A DNA stretch of 64,000 nucleotides from Rhea pennata (GCF_028389875.1 NC_084675.1:20670412-20734411), one strand, 5' to 3'; shown: positions 48,539 to 63,392, numbered from the stretch's first letter. Program-made: numbers and translations. Notes: generated by a model not told the origin, from the letters alone.

Positions 48539-50811
48539 TCATTTTTCTCTTCGGATTTATGTCCTGGCTTTACAGGCGGTCAAGCAAAGTGACTGATTAA
48601 GTGAAGCCCGGGGAGTTCCATAATTTATCAAAAAATGCACTGAATGGTTGAATTATCTCTGAAAAGCAAGCAATTGCTTCAAAAGTAGACTTTTCCCTCC
48701 ATAAAAATGAGCTCACCAGCCAAATAACTCCAAGACATTCCCGACAAAATGACTGATAACCATGCACTTCCCACTCCTTTACGGGAAGCCTGGCTTCCTC
48801 ATGCTCCCTCTTGTTTACCATAAAAAGCCACATTAGTCTTTCTGAGTCCAAAATTGCTCTTCCCTAAATTGTGGCTTTTTTATTGTTGCTGCTTCCCTAG
48901 CATATGTAGACTACGAGCTTGGGTGTTTGAGCTGGTGCCTCTGAAGGGATCTGTTCTGGGGGGCTTATTGGGCTTCCCCCTCTCGGAGGTTTTTCCTTCC
49001 CAGGCTAAGGTTATAATTAGTCACAGCATTGATTTTAGCTTTTATTCAGCACAAAAGCCTTACTAAAAACACAGTGCAAGTGAAGTTCATTCTAATCTGG
49101 CCATAAAATTTTATGAGGGATGTAAATCAAAGGGAGGAGTGGCAGCTAATGCTCTGAACAGTTGAGCTCTGTTCAAGCTTTCTCCATAGAATTAAATCCC
49201 TGTAGGAGCAATTAGCCTAACAAGCTGTTTGGTCCACTTATAAATAATGTCACTGATGGAGACGTACAAAAGCAAAGGTGTCTGCTCTGTGTACAGGAGA
49301 CTTTTTAAATATGCTCAGTAGTGAATGGTTTGGTTTTTTTTTTTTCCCTAATTCACAGGAGGGTGGAAAAGGAGATGAAAATCTGATAAGCCCCAACAGC
49401 TTTTCTCAAACATTTATTATGTTTCCCAGGAATGATACATCAAGGAAATTCAGAGTGCTATATCTTCTGGAGCACCCTCCTAAACTGCTGGGCAGCTGCG
49501 CGCGCGTCAGCGTGTCTAAGCATGGGTCCCCACTGCTTCGGTAGCAGTAACTCAGAAACTGCACCGTGCACTGCAAACTTGGGCATGGTCCTTGGCTGCA
49601 GTCCTCACCACCTTCCCTGGGACAGCTGAAACAGGAGAGGGACTTCTAGGTAAGGGCTACGCAATTGCTATCGGGGTTGGAAATATAACTGGCAGAAGGA
49701 GGTCCCCCAGGTGCATTTAGATAAGATGCTGATAGGAAAAAGGGTTGGGTATAGCCCAGGGCTCTGCTGCTCCTGAAAGGCCGGAGCAGGGCAGAGTGAA
49801 GTTTCCTCTGCAGAGTGAATTTTCAGCTAGTATTTTCTCTCGAGGGATGCCACAAGGTGGAGCTGGTTGGATCGAGTGACTTGGATTTCTGCTTGCAGGG
49901 GTATCTCTAACAGGTCCAGGACCTCATCATCTCGACTCATTCTGTGCCCTCATTTTTCCCGCCTGCTTGAGAGCTGACCTATTTTTTCTCACCTGGACTT
50001 TTGGCTTGAATCCTATTTCACGTTGTCTTTTCTTTTTCTAAAAGTACATTATAAATTTATAGCCTTTGTGGTCTTACGGTTACAGAGGAACCTTCTGCAG
50101 CATGTAGAAAGCTCGCCCTGTAAACCCATCTTTATAAAAGGGTAATTAGAACTTTTCAATTGAAAGTACAAATAACTGCCTGTACCCCTGTGAAGTCTGA
50201 CGCTTCAAAACAGGGCTGAAAATGGCTCTTAGCCAATACTCTGCCAAAGCACAAATTCAACTATTGGTGAAACACACACTCACAAGGCAAAAACAGTATT
50301 TGAACGGTAATTTCAAGAGTGGCTTTGGTCCACGGTTTTCTGACCAGTCTGAAAAAATGTTGTTTTTTACCTTCAGATGACGAGCACACACCACCTTTGG
50401 ATAATTACATTACTTTTCAGGTCACACCATCAACCATCAAAAATGGAGACTTGCAAATCCCTTTTGTTATTTATCAGGGTCTTGATCCTCTCTTGTATTA
50501 AAAAAGCCAGTTTAAACTCAACAAAATAACCCATAGCTCAACATAGTTTTGATAACTAACAAAATTATAAATATTTAATAATGCGTTAAAAAAAATCTGC
50601 TATCACACAAGTGACCAGAACACTAGGGAATGGTACACAAAAGAGTTTCTCCTAGAGCTGGGAAGAAGAGTGATGTAATGCTCAAGACGTAATCTTGAGT
50701 GCTAAAAAGGAGAAAGCTATCATGTCTTTAACACTGGAACTACTAAACTCCTCTTACTCCTTTTCCCTGGAAACCATATTTTTTTCCTCTTGCAAAACAA
50801 CCGAAATCATG

Positions 50812-50919
50812 CTCATTTGATTAACTTAATGTTAACTCTGTAAACCTTCCTTTTGGGTTCAAACCTTCCTTTTGGGCTCATTTGATTAACTTCGTTAACT
50901 TTGTAAACCTTCCTTTGGG
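50812..50919 (+). repeat. Local imperfect tandem duplication
   Basis: CTCATTTGATTAACTT...GTTAACTNTGTAAACC plus TTCCTTTTGGG occurs at 50812-50857 and again at 50877-50919. A partial inner copy of AAACCTTCCTTTTGGG lies between them. Confidence 0.85.
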
Positions 50920-53900
50920 ACAGGACATTCCACCATTTATTGCTTTTGTTGTCATTCTTTATTGTCCTTAAAGTACAGGCTGGACAATCAGTTGATAAGA
51001 AATTTGAAAAATTAATTACAGGCCCCAAAAGTTTAAGAATATTTAATGATGTTTTGCAGAGCTGGTAAGACGAAGAGTGGGAAAAGCTCTGAAGGTTACA
51101 CAATGTTCTGTGCTTCTGGTTGTCTTTTCTAAAGCATCCAGATTTCAATATTTCCTTTCCCAGTCTTGTTTCTGCTGTTATTCTAAGGCATGTAGCCTTC
51201 TATCACATGTCTGTAAGCTGATAAAACCATAATGCCAGGAATGTTTTCTTTCCTCTGTTAGATTAACAAAATGAGTGAGTTTTCAGATACAGCCCTGTTT
51301 ACCATCCTCTTCACACCAAAACAACACTTGCAAATAAGCGTAATAACTCACGGAAAGGTGAGAAAATAAGAGTGGCTGGGCATAAATGCAGGGGAAAGAC
51401 GCATCCGTGTGTCTCAGCGCTGATACGAAATGTCCTGCCTGGCCTGGTGGTGGGCTGCAGCCATGCCTGGCTCCACGCCGAGCCCCACGTCGCCGTCCTG
51501 GGAACCCTCACGCGGCGACGAGAGGGGTGAGGTCATGGTTAGCCCAATTTAACTGTGAACAGAATAAGCTTCCCAGGAGACCCGAGTCCTTCTGCAGCAA
51601 TTGTTGGGCAAGCTGGTGCAGAAGAATAACAACATGCTTTGCTACAGCATGTGCTCAATGGAAGTAAGTGACCAGTGAATGGTAGCAAGACCAGACCAGA
51701 AGAAATTGAGAGAGAGAACAGGAAAGTGATTTTTCTAAAGCTGAAATCTGTGAAGAGGCCAGAACTTGTGGGTGAGCCCACAAGGAGATGCAGGACAACA
51801 TGGTAGTGCCACGTTTTACAGACTGGTTGTTCCACAAGACGAGCCAAGACATAGGCACCGAAACCCACCGTCGTTTGACGACTTGCTGACAGTGTGTGAA
51901 CTCAGAAGGGGAACTGCCGTGGACGGCTGGTACGAAAGGCAGAGGCACTGCTGAGCCACAGGGCTCTGCTGCGTCTCTGAACTCACTTGTAAGGCTCAAG
52001 TCTTGCTCTTCTTACAAGGCATGAGAGAGCCTTGTAAAGAAGCCCAAACCTGAGAATGGTCCTTGGTGAATAATAGCTATGCATAGACTCCATTTACATG
52101 ACAAATTACTCCTGTAGGAGATGGGCTAATTATAGATATTAAGTAGCCTTGTGAGTACATGTCGTTGGATTCCCATTAAGACAAAGCAGCAGCACAAAGA
52201 GCTTTTCATAATGAGGAAAGAATATTTTAAATTCTATGCAATGAGATTTTTTCCAATGCTGTAAATACATTCCTCTTGATTTGGTGTGCACTTAGAACAG
52301 CCATGTTATGTGAGGTTTTCAGAACAAATATTTTATCCAGAGAAGTTTTGTGGATGAGGAAGTGCCTTGAGCCATCAGAGTCAATTATACTAACTCCCAA
52401 TATAAAAGAAGCATTTCATCAAGGGAGGTTGGTGCCTTTCAGGGGAAGGAAGAGCTACAGACTGTGTTTCACCCATAGAAAATTGCAGGGAAGAAACAGT
52501 CTAGTCAATTCTGTAGGAGCAGTCTTCATATGTGAACTCAGAGTTTACTTTCCTTTTGTCACTACATCCCTGCTGGCCCTAGCAGCCCCTCGTGAGCGTG
52601 ACCCAGACCTACAGCAGCCTTTGCGCAGTGCAGGTTGGGAGATGGAACAGGGAAAATGAAGAAGGAGAAAGGTCTGAAAAAAACCCTAAACACAACAAGC
52701 CCAGGAATAAAACAAGATAAAGCCTGCTATAGACGCCTTGTGTGTGTCGCATCATGTAAATGCTGTGCAATCCCCCCTTATTAAGTAGTTAAAACTTCCT
52801 GTGACTGCAAAGAATGACAAAAGGCTTTTCAGTAGTTGCATTGCATGCCACAGGTTGGAAATCATTGCCTTGTACTCGCACCACTGCCTTGCCTATCACT
52901 GTTTAGCAAGTTCTCATGGTGCCTAGAAAGAGCTATAGTCCATGGTGCTTTGTCAGTTCATGCTGACTGAAGGGCAAGCATGGAGACAATCGCCCAAGTG
53001 CATGGAGGAACTTGTGCCAGGCGCACGAAAGCACCCCAACGCATTTCTTGCCTTCCCTGAGTAAATGTAGATGGAGCTGCATTTGAATAGCCCTGTGGGT
53101 GAGTCCTGGAAAAAGCTGTCCATGACGCTGCCCCCCAACAAAAGTATCACCTGGGCAGCCAGCTCGCTCATGGCACGTTACTGCTTGTCTCATAAGCTTG
53201 AGATGTTTTGCTGTCTCTTGTCCTTTAGTCTGCTGGGACTTGCACTTTGAGTTTGTCTTTTAGAGCGACCCAGGAGGGTGTTTCTGGTAGGTCCTTCTCT
53301 CCTGAATTTGTTTCCTCTGTCTGATTCACAGAATTTGAGCTTGTTTGATCTCCCAGGGCTGGGGTTTCCAGTCTCTGTTCAGCAGGTCCCTGGGGCTCCA
53401 TGAAAGGGGAGTAAGAAAGAAGAGTTCACATATGCTACACAGAAATCTCCATATTTTAAAGGGTATCCTGTATCCCTGCTGGAACGTTTTTAATGGTCCA
53501 CAAATCAGGAGAAAGTTGAAAGCCACACTTAAGGCATTCATTGTTCAAAGCCCAGCTCTTCTGGGGGCCTCTGTCTTCGTGAAGGCTCCCGGGGCAGCGG
53601 GTGAGGAAGTCTGTGCTGTGAGTCAACTCTCGAGACTCGGCTCACCGAGCCGTGCGGGTGTGCTGGGGCGTACGCTCTCAGACACAGTGTTTATCTTACA
53701 GGGATATGTTTCCATTTTTGGTAAAGGAAAGCAAGGAAAAAGATTTCCAAGACAGAATATTTAAAGGTATTAGCTATGGAGATTTATGCTCTACTTATGA
53801 CAGCCAATGGGGATTTGGTTAAATGCATATTAGAGGAGGTAAAGGCTTTTTTTATTCCTCTTTAGAACTCCTAGAGCTAAATTCTGCTATCCTCATGACA

Positions 53901-56536
53901 TCTTCTGATGAGACTTAACAGTTACAAAGGCTGGCCAAGCCAAAAATTGTTTCTGGTATTTTCATAAGAGTTTTGTGTTGGTCTATGGCCTGCCAGTGAG
54001 AGAAAGCTAAGGTACTTTCCCATTTTCTCTGGGCTGTTAGCGTGCAGCTCATATTTCAAACCATAACCCAAACTCGCAACTTGCATTTATCTGCATTGCA
54101 ATTACGCTTATATTGCTTTTAAGAGATCATCTGCGCTTGGTTAAAGCCGGCACTAATTCTGCACACTGGGACGTTTGTGTTTCTTTCAGACTCTCCATTC
54201 ATACCCTCTGTGAATCCCAATCACTGTGATTAATATAGACAAAAGAAAGATCTCCAAAAACAAAGTGTTCTGCTGTCTTTTAAATGATCTGGTTCATATG
54301 TTTCTTCTGATTTAGTCATCTATATTGTCTTTGGTCACGGGCAATGAAAAGAATTGCTAGGTGCTGAAAATGGAAGCTACAGCACTTCAGCAAGGAGATA
54401 TTTTTTATAGGAATGATATATGCGATTTTGTTCTTTCATGTACTCAGATGAGTAGCTACTGAGACTTAAGAAACAACATCCCATGGGAAGTAAATGGTGG
54501 GATGGGCAAATAATTTGCAACTTATAGTTTAGACAAATAGGAAGGAACATAATCTTTTCCTGTGATGTTTTGAGAGCAGATTTTCAAAATGCAGCCATTA
54601 TCATCTATAAATACTTTCAGGAACATGTTTGTTCTACAAAGAGTTCTTGGATTGGAATTTACAAATAGAAATGTTTGTGTATAAGTCATTTAGGGTTCTT
54701 CTGCTTCCTGGCCAGTAACTAATTAGAGTAGAGATAATCGACAATTGCACAACCAAAACTTGCTTTCATTTGGCTTCTGAATGTTGCAAATTAAAATGTA
54801 TTTTCTAGGATTATTCCTGTAGGATACATAATGGACAGATGTTCATAAGAGGGGTCAAAATCAGTATCAGTGCCTCAACCAACAAGTTGCTCAAGCTCTT
54901 GAAAATTCTGACTCCCTTGAAAGTTCAACAGCTTCTAGGAAGCTCTCATCATTTCAGGTAGAAAATTGCTAAAATAAAAGTTAATTTGCTAAAATATCAT
55001 CTTTTGCAAATATCCTCTAGCATATTAAAGATCCTCAGTTAAAACTGTTAAAAAAGGAACTTGACATTTTTCCCATATTCCCCCCATCTTCCACTGCCAG
55101 TAGTGCCAGCATTGAACGACTGGTTATTTGGTACTAGATAAGGAGATATTTTCCCAGGCAAGAAGATCTTTTCTCCTAGTTTATCTATGAAAACCACGGA
55201 CAGCTTTTAGTGACCTGTTCCTTCTGGTTTGGCTTTGTGCTACCTTGCTCTGGTCCTTGACAGCATCAAATCTTACAAAAAATGTTGACTGTAAAGAATC
55301 TCCTCTAAAACTTGTAAACTGTAACTAAGCAATGCAGTCTCCTAAATTAAATGAGGATGCGCACAGGGCAGACAGAACAATATTTGCTCTTTTTCTTATG
55401 CTGGTTCCTTAAGCCACTGACTACTGCGTTTTTCTTCCTCGGGAGAGCACTAACGCAACCTCTCGTCACTGCAGATTGTTTGGCTCGTTCCTTTTGGCCA
55501 CTGCAAACTTTATAGCCTTCCTAGGGAGCAAAAGTGGGGGGCAAAAGCAGCCTGATCTGGAATCGGAGGGGGCCAATCCATCCCTCTTGCACACTGAGGC
55601 ATCCCAAAGGCCCGTGTACGGTGCCCAGGGTGCTCCCCGGGGACAGGAGAAGATGCAGGAGTGGGCCCAGGCCCACGGTCCCTCGGATGCCCTGGCCATT
55701 CTCCCGTAGCGACATCACTCACCCTTACAGGCACTTTCACAAAGGAGCACTGATGGTTAATCCAACAGCAACGCGAGTCCACGCTAGCGAGGATCTCCAG
55801 CTCCATCTAAACATGCATGGACCACCAGAGCTGAAGCCCCATCTCACACATCTGTCTTATGTCACTGCAGGAGGACAGGATCTGACGGCAATATCCTGGG
55901 ATTATACAGGGCTCTGGAGACCTCTCGTGGACAAATACTTCTGTTTCCTCCCACTACATGGCTGCATTAGAGATGAGCTGCATTTATGTCCCAAAGCTTT
56001 ACGTCGCCTGGTGTTTCTATCTGAGGTCTACACTGACACAAAGGTTGATTCTGGCCCTGTAGTGCTGGTCTAGCAAATGTCATTTGGAATATTATTTGTT
56101 GACCTTCTCACTTTGCCTTGTTCTGTAATTTATTTTTAAGTTGTGACCTTCGTATTCTTAAGTGGTATGTAGCCATTAAAATCATTCAAAGTCATGGAGC
56201 TGTTTTACTGCCCTTTATCAAAATACGATTGAGAGTTTTTGTCGTTTTTTTCTTACTAATCTTTAGACAATATAGATATTATAAGAGGTAGATTTAAAAC
56301 AGATATTAATTTTTTTCTTAGCTACTTATTGTTGAATAGAAATTATCTGGAATGTGCTATTTTGTCTCACACTTCATTCAGAATTCTTTGATTTTGTTGA
56401 TTATTTCTCATTTTTATTGAAGATTTTTTCCTGTGTCACAAAGTAGGAAATTTCCATCAGCCAGAGAGAAACCTAGGGGTTACTGATCATTTCTCAGGTT
56501 GGCATGAGGGGCTTAATGGTTGAAAGCCAACATTCT

Positions 56537-56557
56537 TAAAAAAAAAAAAAAAAAAAA
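56537..56557. repeat. Poly(A) run
   Basis: About twenty consecutive A. The upstream sequence shows no retroposon body. Confidence 0.8.
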
Positions 56558-58901
56558 GGAATGATTGGACTTTAATTTACTGATGAAAACTCCTCAAAAT
56601 TCTCCTCTGAGAAATGTGCTTTTTCTTAAAAAAAAAAGAAAGAAAAACAAAATTAGACACAATTCTAAAATAAAAGAATTGGTAAAAATGGCTAAGTATG
56701 TATAATGAGATGAGAACATGAGGCCCTACCTGAAAGGCTGCAGATGCCTAGCTAGGCGATGCCTGGGGGCGTTGCAAGATGCTGCTGCTGTTAGTGTCCT
56801 GAGCGATCCTGGAAGGAGGTTCCCAGAAATATCCACCCTCCCCTTCTAAGCATCGCTCCTAAAAGCACATTTATTCACCCATCTGCTGGTGCAGAGATAA
56901 GCTGATTTCTTGGCGTGAAGGTGGAGGGGGTAGTCTGTTTTTCCATGATTTGCCTCATTTTCCAGTTTCATCCTTGCCTCACTTATGTGAATTATGGGTG
57001 ATACTTGAGGTTTTCACTTAGCAAAAGCTAAAAGGAGAAATGGCTATCATCATTATTGCCCTAGCTTTGCATGAAATTTGGTCATCTGTCCCATAAAACT
57101 ATAGGCAGACAAAAAGTCTTATAGTAAGGAGGTATACGGAAAGAGTGCATGCAGTTTGCAGTGCTTATCTCTGGACTCTGTGAGCAGTCCACTGTGTAAA
57201 AGTCCAAGGTAAGGTAATTTTTCTTTTTAATATTGTAATAACTCTAGGCTCTTTTTAAAGAAAATCTGTTGACAATTTTGGGCTGAAGGCTACATTTCAA
57301 AATAAATTAAAATCTTGGCAGGAAGTGCCTGGTTTTTTAGAAAAAAAATGTGATGGATCAGAGAATTGTAAACCAAACTAGCAGTACATATTTCAGCTAA
57401 ATAGGTTATGCTTTTGCCAGAGGAAACACAAAGATTTGATACTTCCATTTTAATTCTTCTCTGTCCATTTCATGCAGGGCAAAGAGCTCAGCAGTGCCTC
57501 TTACCTGGCCCTCAGTGAATGACGGCTCTACGGGTCCAAAAAGATAACGAGTGAATTCAGAACCAGGCAGAAGCTGTTACAGTGCTTCGAGTTTCAGAGA
57601 TAGCTCATCTTTTTCTAGGCTGTCCTAGGAATGCTTTCAATACTGAGCTCCAAGTGTAAAACAAAACAAATTTATCACTGCAGTTGGCGTAGCAGGGATC
57701 ACGGAAGAGAATGGGACATTCTTCCACCACTGGAACCAGGCTAGCTAGGTTGAAGGTGCTGCTGAGCTCCCACTAGATTTACAGTGCCAGAGTTTTGTCC
57801 TTTAGATGGTGGCATCCCAGAGACTCTGGTTAGTGAAGACATGAAGCTACAGAAGCAAACTCCCGACTTTCTGCTTGAGGAGCAATTTGGATTTTGGAGG
57901 AACACTCTTCTGTGAGTTGCTCTGCTCAGCTCCTCCACCTATGTAATTTTAACACTGCTTTTTACATTACTTCTCTGGCCCCATGCTATCTGTGAACCAT
58001 CACAATCTCACAATAAAATTTGGGTATTCGGGGTATTTTTAGGACAGAGCAAAGCAAACTGTAGCAATGTATTAGTAGGGTTTCTCTGGGTTCACTTCTT
58101 GTTTTTCCCCCAGATTGCAAGTTGCAATCTTGGCTATTGCCCACAGCCTGGCCAAACACAGGTCTGGAATCCCAAGTTCTCGCCACATTTTTTCTTTCTA
58201 TCTTTGCCTGAAGCTTTCTCATTTCAGTTTGACATGCCACCAAGAAGTTTGAGACTGGATATTATTTTTAGTGGTACATCTTATCGGCCAATTAGTGTTT
58301 TAATTTAAACGTACAAGTGCCTATCTCTGCACTCAGTTATTCAGCCTGATATAAAACAATTGTTTGGTTACAGACTTCATGAATCAATGTTATCACGACT
58401 CATGAAGTATCTTATTTGCTTTATGATACAAAAGTTTAGCATATTTTTAAATTCTATTTTCTTGGTTTTTACTTTTATGTGCCATGAAAACCATAGTGAT
58501 CTCAGCAGGCTATTTTCCTGTTGTTAAGCCCTAAACCCTAATCTGAAGGAAACAAACCCAGCTCCTCTTATTTTCAAACAGATAAGATTTGCGAGGTTAT
58601 TAATCACAGGTTCAAATGGCTACACTGGGAATTGAAAATGATATACAGTTTTATATAAAACTTGTCAACATTTATTACAGAGACGAACCATCCGTCCAGT
58701 GGGAGACTTAGAAAGTCATTATGTGTCTGGTGTATGATAAAGAGCGATTTAACTGTATAAACAGCCATGACATCATGCTGAACTTATATGTTCTTTCATC
58801 TGCCCCTTAATGATACCATTTCTTTTTGGCTATTGCACTGAGCTTTGATTTTGGATGGGAGAGTTCTTTCCCCTCCTGTGTATCATTTAATCTAGCTATC
58901 C

Positions 58902-58927
58902 TTTTTTTTTTTTTTTTTTTTTTTTTT
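58902..58927. repeat. Poly(T) run of 26
   Basis: Uninterrupted T26. On the minus strand it would be a poly(A), but no identifiable element precedes it. Confidence 0.85.
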
Positions 58928-60330
58928 GTAGACTAGAGCAAATCATTGTCATTGGTTTTATATTCCTCAAAGGTCTGAAAAACCCTTCTGGTTGGGTTCA
59001 GAGGATTAGTGCTTTGGCTGGTGTAAATCAGCATTATTTCACAGAAGCTGGCTTATGTCAGACAAGAATTTGGCTCATCGTGTTTAACCTTGGTGAATTC
59101 GCTCACTGGAAAACAAGAAATTATATCCTCTCCCACGTAAACAAATCCTGAGTAGGAGCTGAACACATTGCATGAAGGTATTTTTTCAGTGGACTTTATT
59201 ACATTATTCAACCTTGTTCTTCAGACATTAATCTAGTGCACAGGTGACTGATAGGTGAAGGCTAACCCACAGCCAACCCATTGGCTATGCCAGCAATTCA
59301 TGACACAGAAAATTAAAGAGATGAATTTCTTTTTGTTGCAGCTGTCGTAGGCACTATGAGCATTGAACGGCCGTGGGCTGGAGGGGCTTTCACCATGCAG
59401 CGCGACGTGACCATTACTATGACAAGGTAGTTCAAAGCACTCATAAATATCCTGCCCAAACCTTCTTCCAGTGACCATTCAGAGACCCAGTCCTGAAATA
59501 AGTTGGCAACACTCAAAATGGTGATACATATAATAACATATATATAGATGCTGCAGTGGTCTGCAGTAGCTTATGGTGAGTGAGGTCCCCCTGCCCTGGT
59601 GCCACCGTGCGATCAGAGCTGCTGTGCGACATTGCGAACACGGCGGCCTCGGATGCCTTCCCGAATTACTGCCAAGGTCTGCGTTGGAGTAGCTGGCGAT
59701 AAGATCACAGTATGCAATAAACCCCCGAAGTCCCATTCCAAAGTATAAAAGATGGGAAGTGAAGTGTTTTAAGTGCAGCCAGATCGCTGTCCTAAGCTGG
59801 GAAGAAAAAAGAAGAGAAATGAAAAAGAGGTTAAGCTATGGTATTTGGAGAAAGCGGTCTTTGAACCAGGTAAAAATGTGCTTAGAGTTAGGAAATTAAG
59901 TTATGTGGAGAGTAATAAATACAACTTTTTGCAACTGATGATGCTGCAGCCAGAGCAGAAACTCCTTGGGACTACCAGATGCTGAAGAGAGAAGATCTCC
60001 TGCTTCTGCCCATGTCAGAAATGAACCAGAGAGACCCAGGTAAGAGTCCTGCAGAAAGAATGACAAAGATTTCTCCATTTCCTTTCTCTGATTCCTTACT
60101 TCAAAAGGAGAAAGAACTGGAAGACTACCTCAAAAATGATCCACTTCTGTTGTGTATAAGTTGATGAAAGACACTTCATAACTGACGTATGGAGTTCCTG
60201 CACTTCAGTTCTGTCTCAGGCCATCCCTGACAGGGCTTCTGTCATCTTACTTATTAGAAACTTCTCCAGAAATGAGCCTGGGTCATCCTTCAAAGCAAAG
60301 GATATTTTCCATTTCCCATTTTCCTAGAAA

Positions 60331-60366
60331 GAAGAAAAAAAAAAGGCGGGGGGGGGGGGGGGCGGA
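60331..60366. repeat. Homopurine tract with a 15-G run
   Basis: GAAGA10GGC is followed by fifteen G at 60348-60362. It is a possible quadruplex-forming low-complexity tract. Confidence 0.8.
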
Positions 60367-63300
60367 GAGCACTGCTCTCTGAACCAGACGTGAGTTCTCT
60401 CACATCTGCCTACCCGCAGCAATGGCAGCGTGCTCATACCAGGTTGACTATAATCTTGTAGAACATTTTGCCAGCTTATAAATCTCAAGATATCACTAAA
60501 ACCAAGTTGTAGCTAAGTATAACTGAGCTCCAGGTGTAAAACTAGCCCAAACTAGTGTAAAACACTGAGCAGTGTAGCTGTTCCCTGTGGCATACATAGT
60601 CAGTGAAGATAATTCCCCTGCAGCAGTCAGCTGAGTTTTTCCTGTTGCTGTTGCTTCTATTCCCGAAGTATTATATTCGCAGGTATTTGAAAGAAGGCAT
60701 TTTCATGAGCCGGCTTGCGTGAAGTCTCTGGTGCTCGTGTGTAGCCAAGATGGCTATAGCTGATCCCTGTTCTCAGGAGTACGAGTGACTTGCATGAGTA
60801 AAGCATCTACAAATGGGTTTTATCACAATCCACACGCTGTGTTTAATGAGAAAAGCATGTATGTGGGAGGAGACGTTTTGCTGAGGATTTCTCCTTTAGT
60901 GCTCTAGTCTTACTATAGGTATTTTGCCCTAAAATGTACATATAACTTTGAATTTCAAGATTGTTTTAATGCAAAAGAAGACTCAATTATTGGCTAAAGC
61001 TGATGCTGTAAAAGGCTCTGCTCTTTGGTAGAAAAAGGTTGACTGTTTACGCAACTCTAAATTCTTCCTTTTTAAATAAAATTTACAGCCTTCTGAAATG
61101 GCTTGCACAGACCTCCCAGGCTTTGATTTCTTGCAGAGTTTTTGAAATGCATATTAACCCTGAGACTGGTAACAGACTGAAATAATTACATTCAATGGTA
61201 GGTGTTAATGCCTTTGACATTGCCTGCCAGTTGTCTTCATGCTTGTGAGAAATTTATGTACCAATTGCCCAGTGTTTTATTGCCAAACTGTATTCTTTCC
61301 ATACCTCTTATGGATTACCCTCCATGCCATGAATTTGCCTATGCATTTATCATAGCAATTCTTAAAGTCAGATTTATTAAAAAAAAAGAAAGAAAAAAGG
61401 CATAGGCTATAAAGTTACTTGCAACGCAGGCCAGATTTTCAGAGGAGGTCAGGCACACTGCAGCATGCATACAGAGTGGGCATGCAACTGCCTCTTGCAT
61501 TTGCTGTCCATTTACCAGGATGTAGAGGAAAAGCAGATGAAGAAAGCTGTGGCTAGCTAGCTAACTGGTGTCTCTTGCCCCTAAGGCTACTGGAGGGATG
61601 TGCTGTAACTGCGGTGTGCTGAAAAGCAGACTCCAGGTTGCGTTTTCAGTCCGCTTGGGGCACTAGGACACAGGAATCACATTGGTGGCATGCTAAATCA
61701 GTCTCACCAGCAAAGACTGAAGGAATATTTAAGCAGAAAATGCTTTTTAGCCAATAGATACCAGTGCTAGGAATATTTGTTCTGATAAGCCTTCCAGAGT
61801 GAAGCCCCAAACCTACGCAGGGGAGCCTTTGGCAAATTGCCTTCACCTCTAGTCCGGACCTCTTCGGCACCACCAGCCCTTGTGAGAGCCCTTGTCGAAA
61901 GCTGTAGCTCTTTGACAAGTTGGTAAAATGAGATCTGTATGAGATACACATATTTGTCAGGGTATCTCACCAAAGTGGCTTGATAAACCTCTGTCTCTCT
62001 GTCTTGGTCTTTGCTAGTGAAAACGGTGGGGTGGACTTTCTAGTTGCCTTAGTTACATATTATCTGTTTCACTTCAAAAACAAAATGGAGAAAAAACACC
62101 TGTGTTTCTGTGGAACCCCAGGGAGCTCAGCTCAGTGAAGCATGGTCCATCTAGGTGACCTTATGATCAGCATGCCTGGTGCCTCACCTTGCTTTCCTCT
62201 GACTTGTAAAAGCCACCACTTCTTCCTACAAACACTGCCTCCTTCACCTACATTTCAGATTTTACAGTGCAATAATGCATTTGTTATCTCAGTGTTTAAA
62301 AGCAGAACAGAACGAGCCAGGCCCCCAGGAGGGCCAGCATCGTTCCAGGGCTTTTGGGGGACTTCCCAGGACTTCTGGGAGTGGTCAAGCCCAGAGAAGG
62401 ATATCTGCAAGCTCCTTGTGCTTGGCTGGCCCTGCCAGCTGGCCTACTCCCCAGGCAAAAGAGCATCACACGGTGTCCACCCTGGAAACTAGTGGGCAGG
62501 AGCTGTAAAAAAAATGGTTAGACAGAGCTGGTGCTACCTAACTAATGACATGATGAGTGTCAAGTGTTCATTTCTGGTTTGTGGAGGGAGGGAGAATTTA
62601 AAATCCAGTCATCAGTCAAACTTCACATCTCCATGAAGGAAGTAAGGCTCAGCCTGCGGCACTTTGCAGGGAAGCCTGCTGTGAATATTTGTGCTTCGGA
62701 ATCAGCCCTTTTGCTGGTTGTCAGAAGCCTAGTGAAGGCCAATTTCTCAGTGAACATAAACCGGCCCAGTTCTGTTGGGCCGTCAGTTGTCCCCAAAGTG
62801 AGGCAAATCAAGTCTCCCCCAGCCCTTAGTGGCTGTGAAGAGGTGGCTACAGCACAGTTGGCCTCTCCTGGAAGTAAGAGGTGGAAGGTGAACCCAAGAT
62901 GCAACTGCTGTGTGCAGTCCACCCCTGCTTTCAGCAAAATGGTGAGGCAGGACATGACATTAATCACAATGGTCAGAGCTTTAGAGCAGGGTGCAACCAC
63001 ACTCTCTCTCTGAAGTGTAGGAGCACTGAGCCAAAAAACATGACATGAAAATGGTATATGATATCATCACTCATCAGCCACAGGCCTCGAGTTTCCTAGT
63101 GAAGAACTACGGTGTGGCACGGTCCAGGAACACGTTTCATCTGGGGATGCCACACGACTTTAATTCTCTGTATTTTCACAGTGACTTCCAAAGGGTCAAA
63201 GCACAACTGCGGTGCAGCCATCCCCATTCTGATCATCTAAATAGGGATGGTGAAAAATGTGTTCAGTTACAACAAATTACTCTAAAGAAAAGGCCTTGGG

Positions 63301-63392
63301 CAATATAAGCCCCTGGTATAAAGAAGTGCAAACCTGGTAGAAAGAAATTCAGTACTAGGGCTGAAGTGCTCCCTTCTTACCAAAATCTGGAT

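Noticed and set aside
58902-58927. Poly(T) as the tail of a minus-strand processed pseudogene
   Set aside because: Sequence to the right (the would-be body) shows no open frame or gene similarity, and no target-site duplication was visible.
59773-60164. Two adjacent short frames with charged, protein-like composition (70 and 61 codons)
   Set aside because: Different frames with no convincing intron joining them and no recognisable domain. A KIAA0513-type or other neighbouring exon was considered, but the residues do not match.
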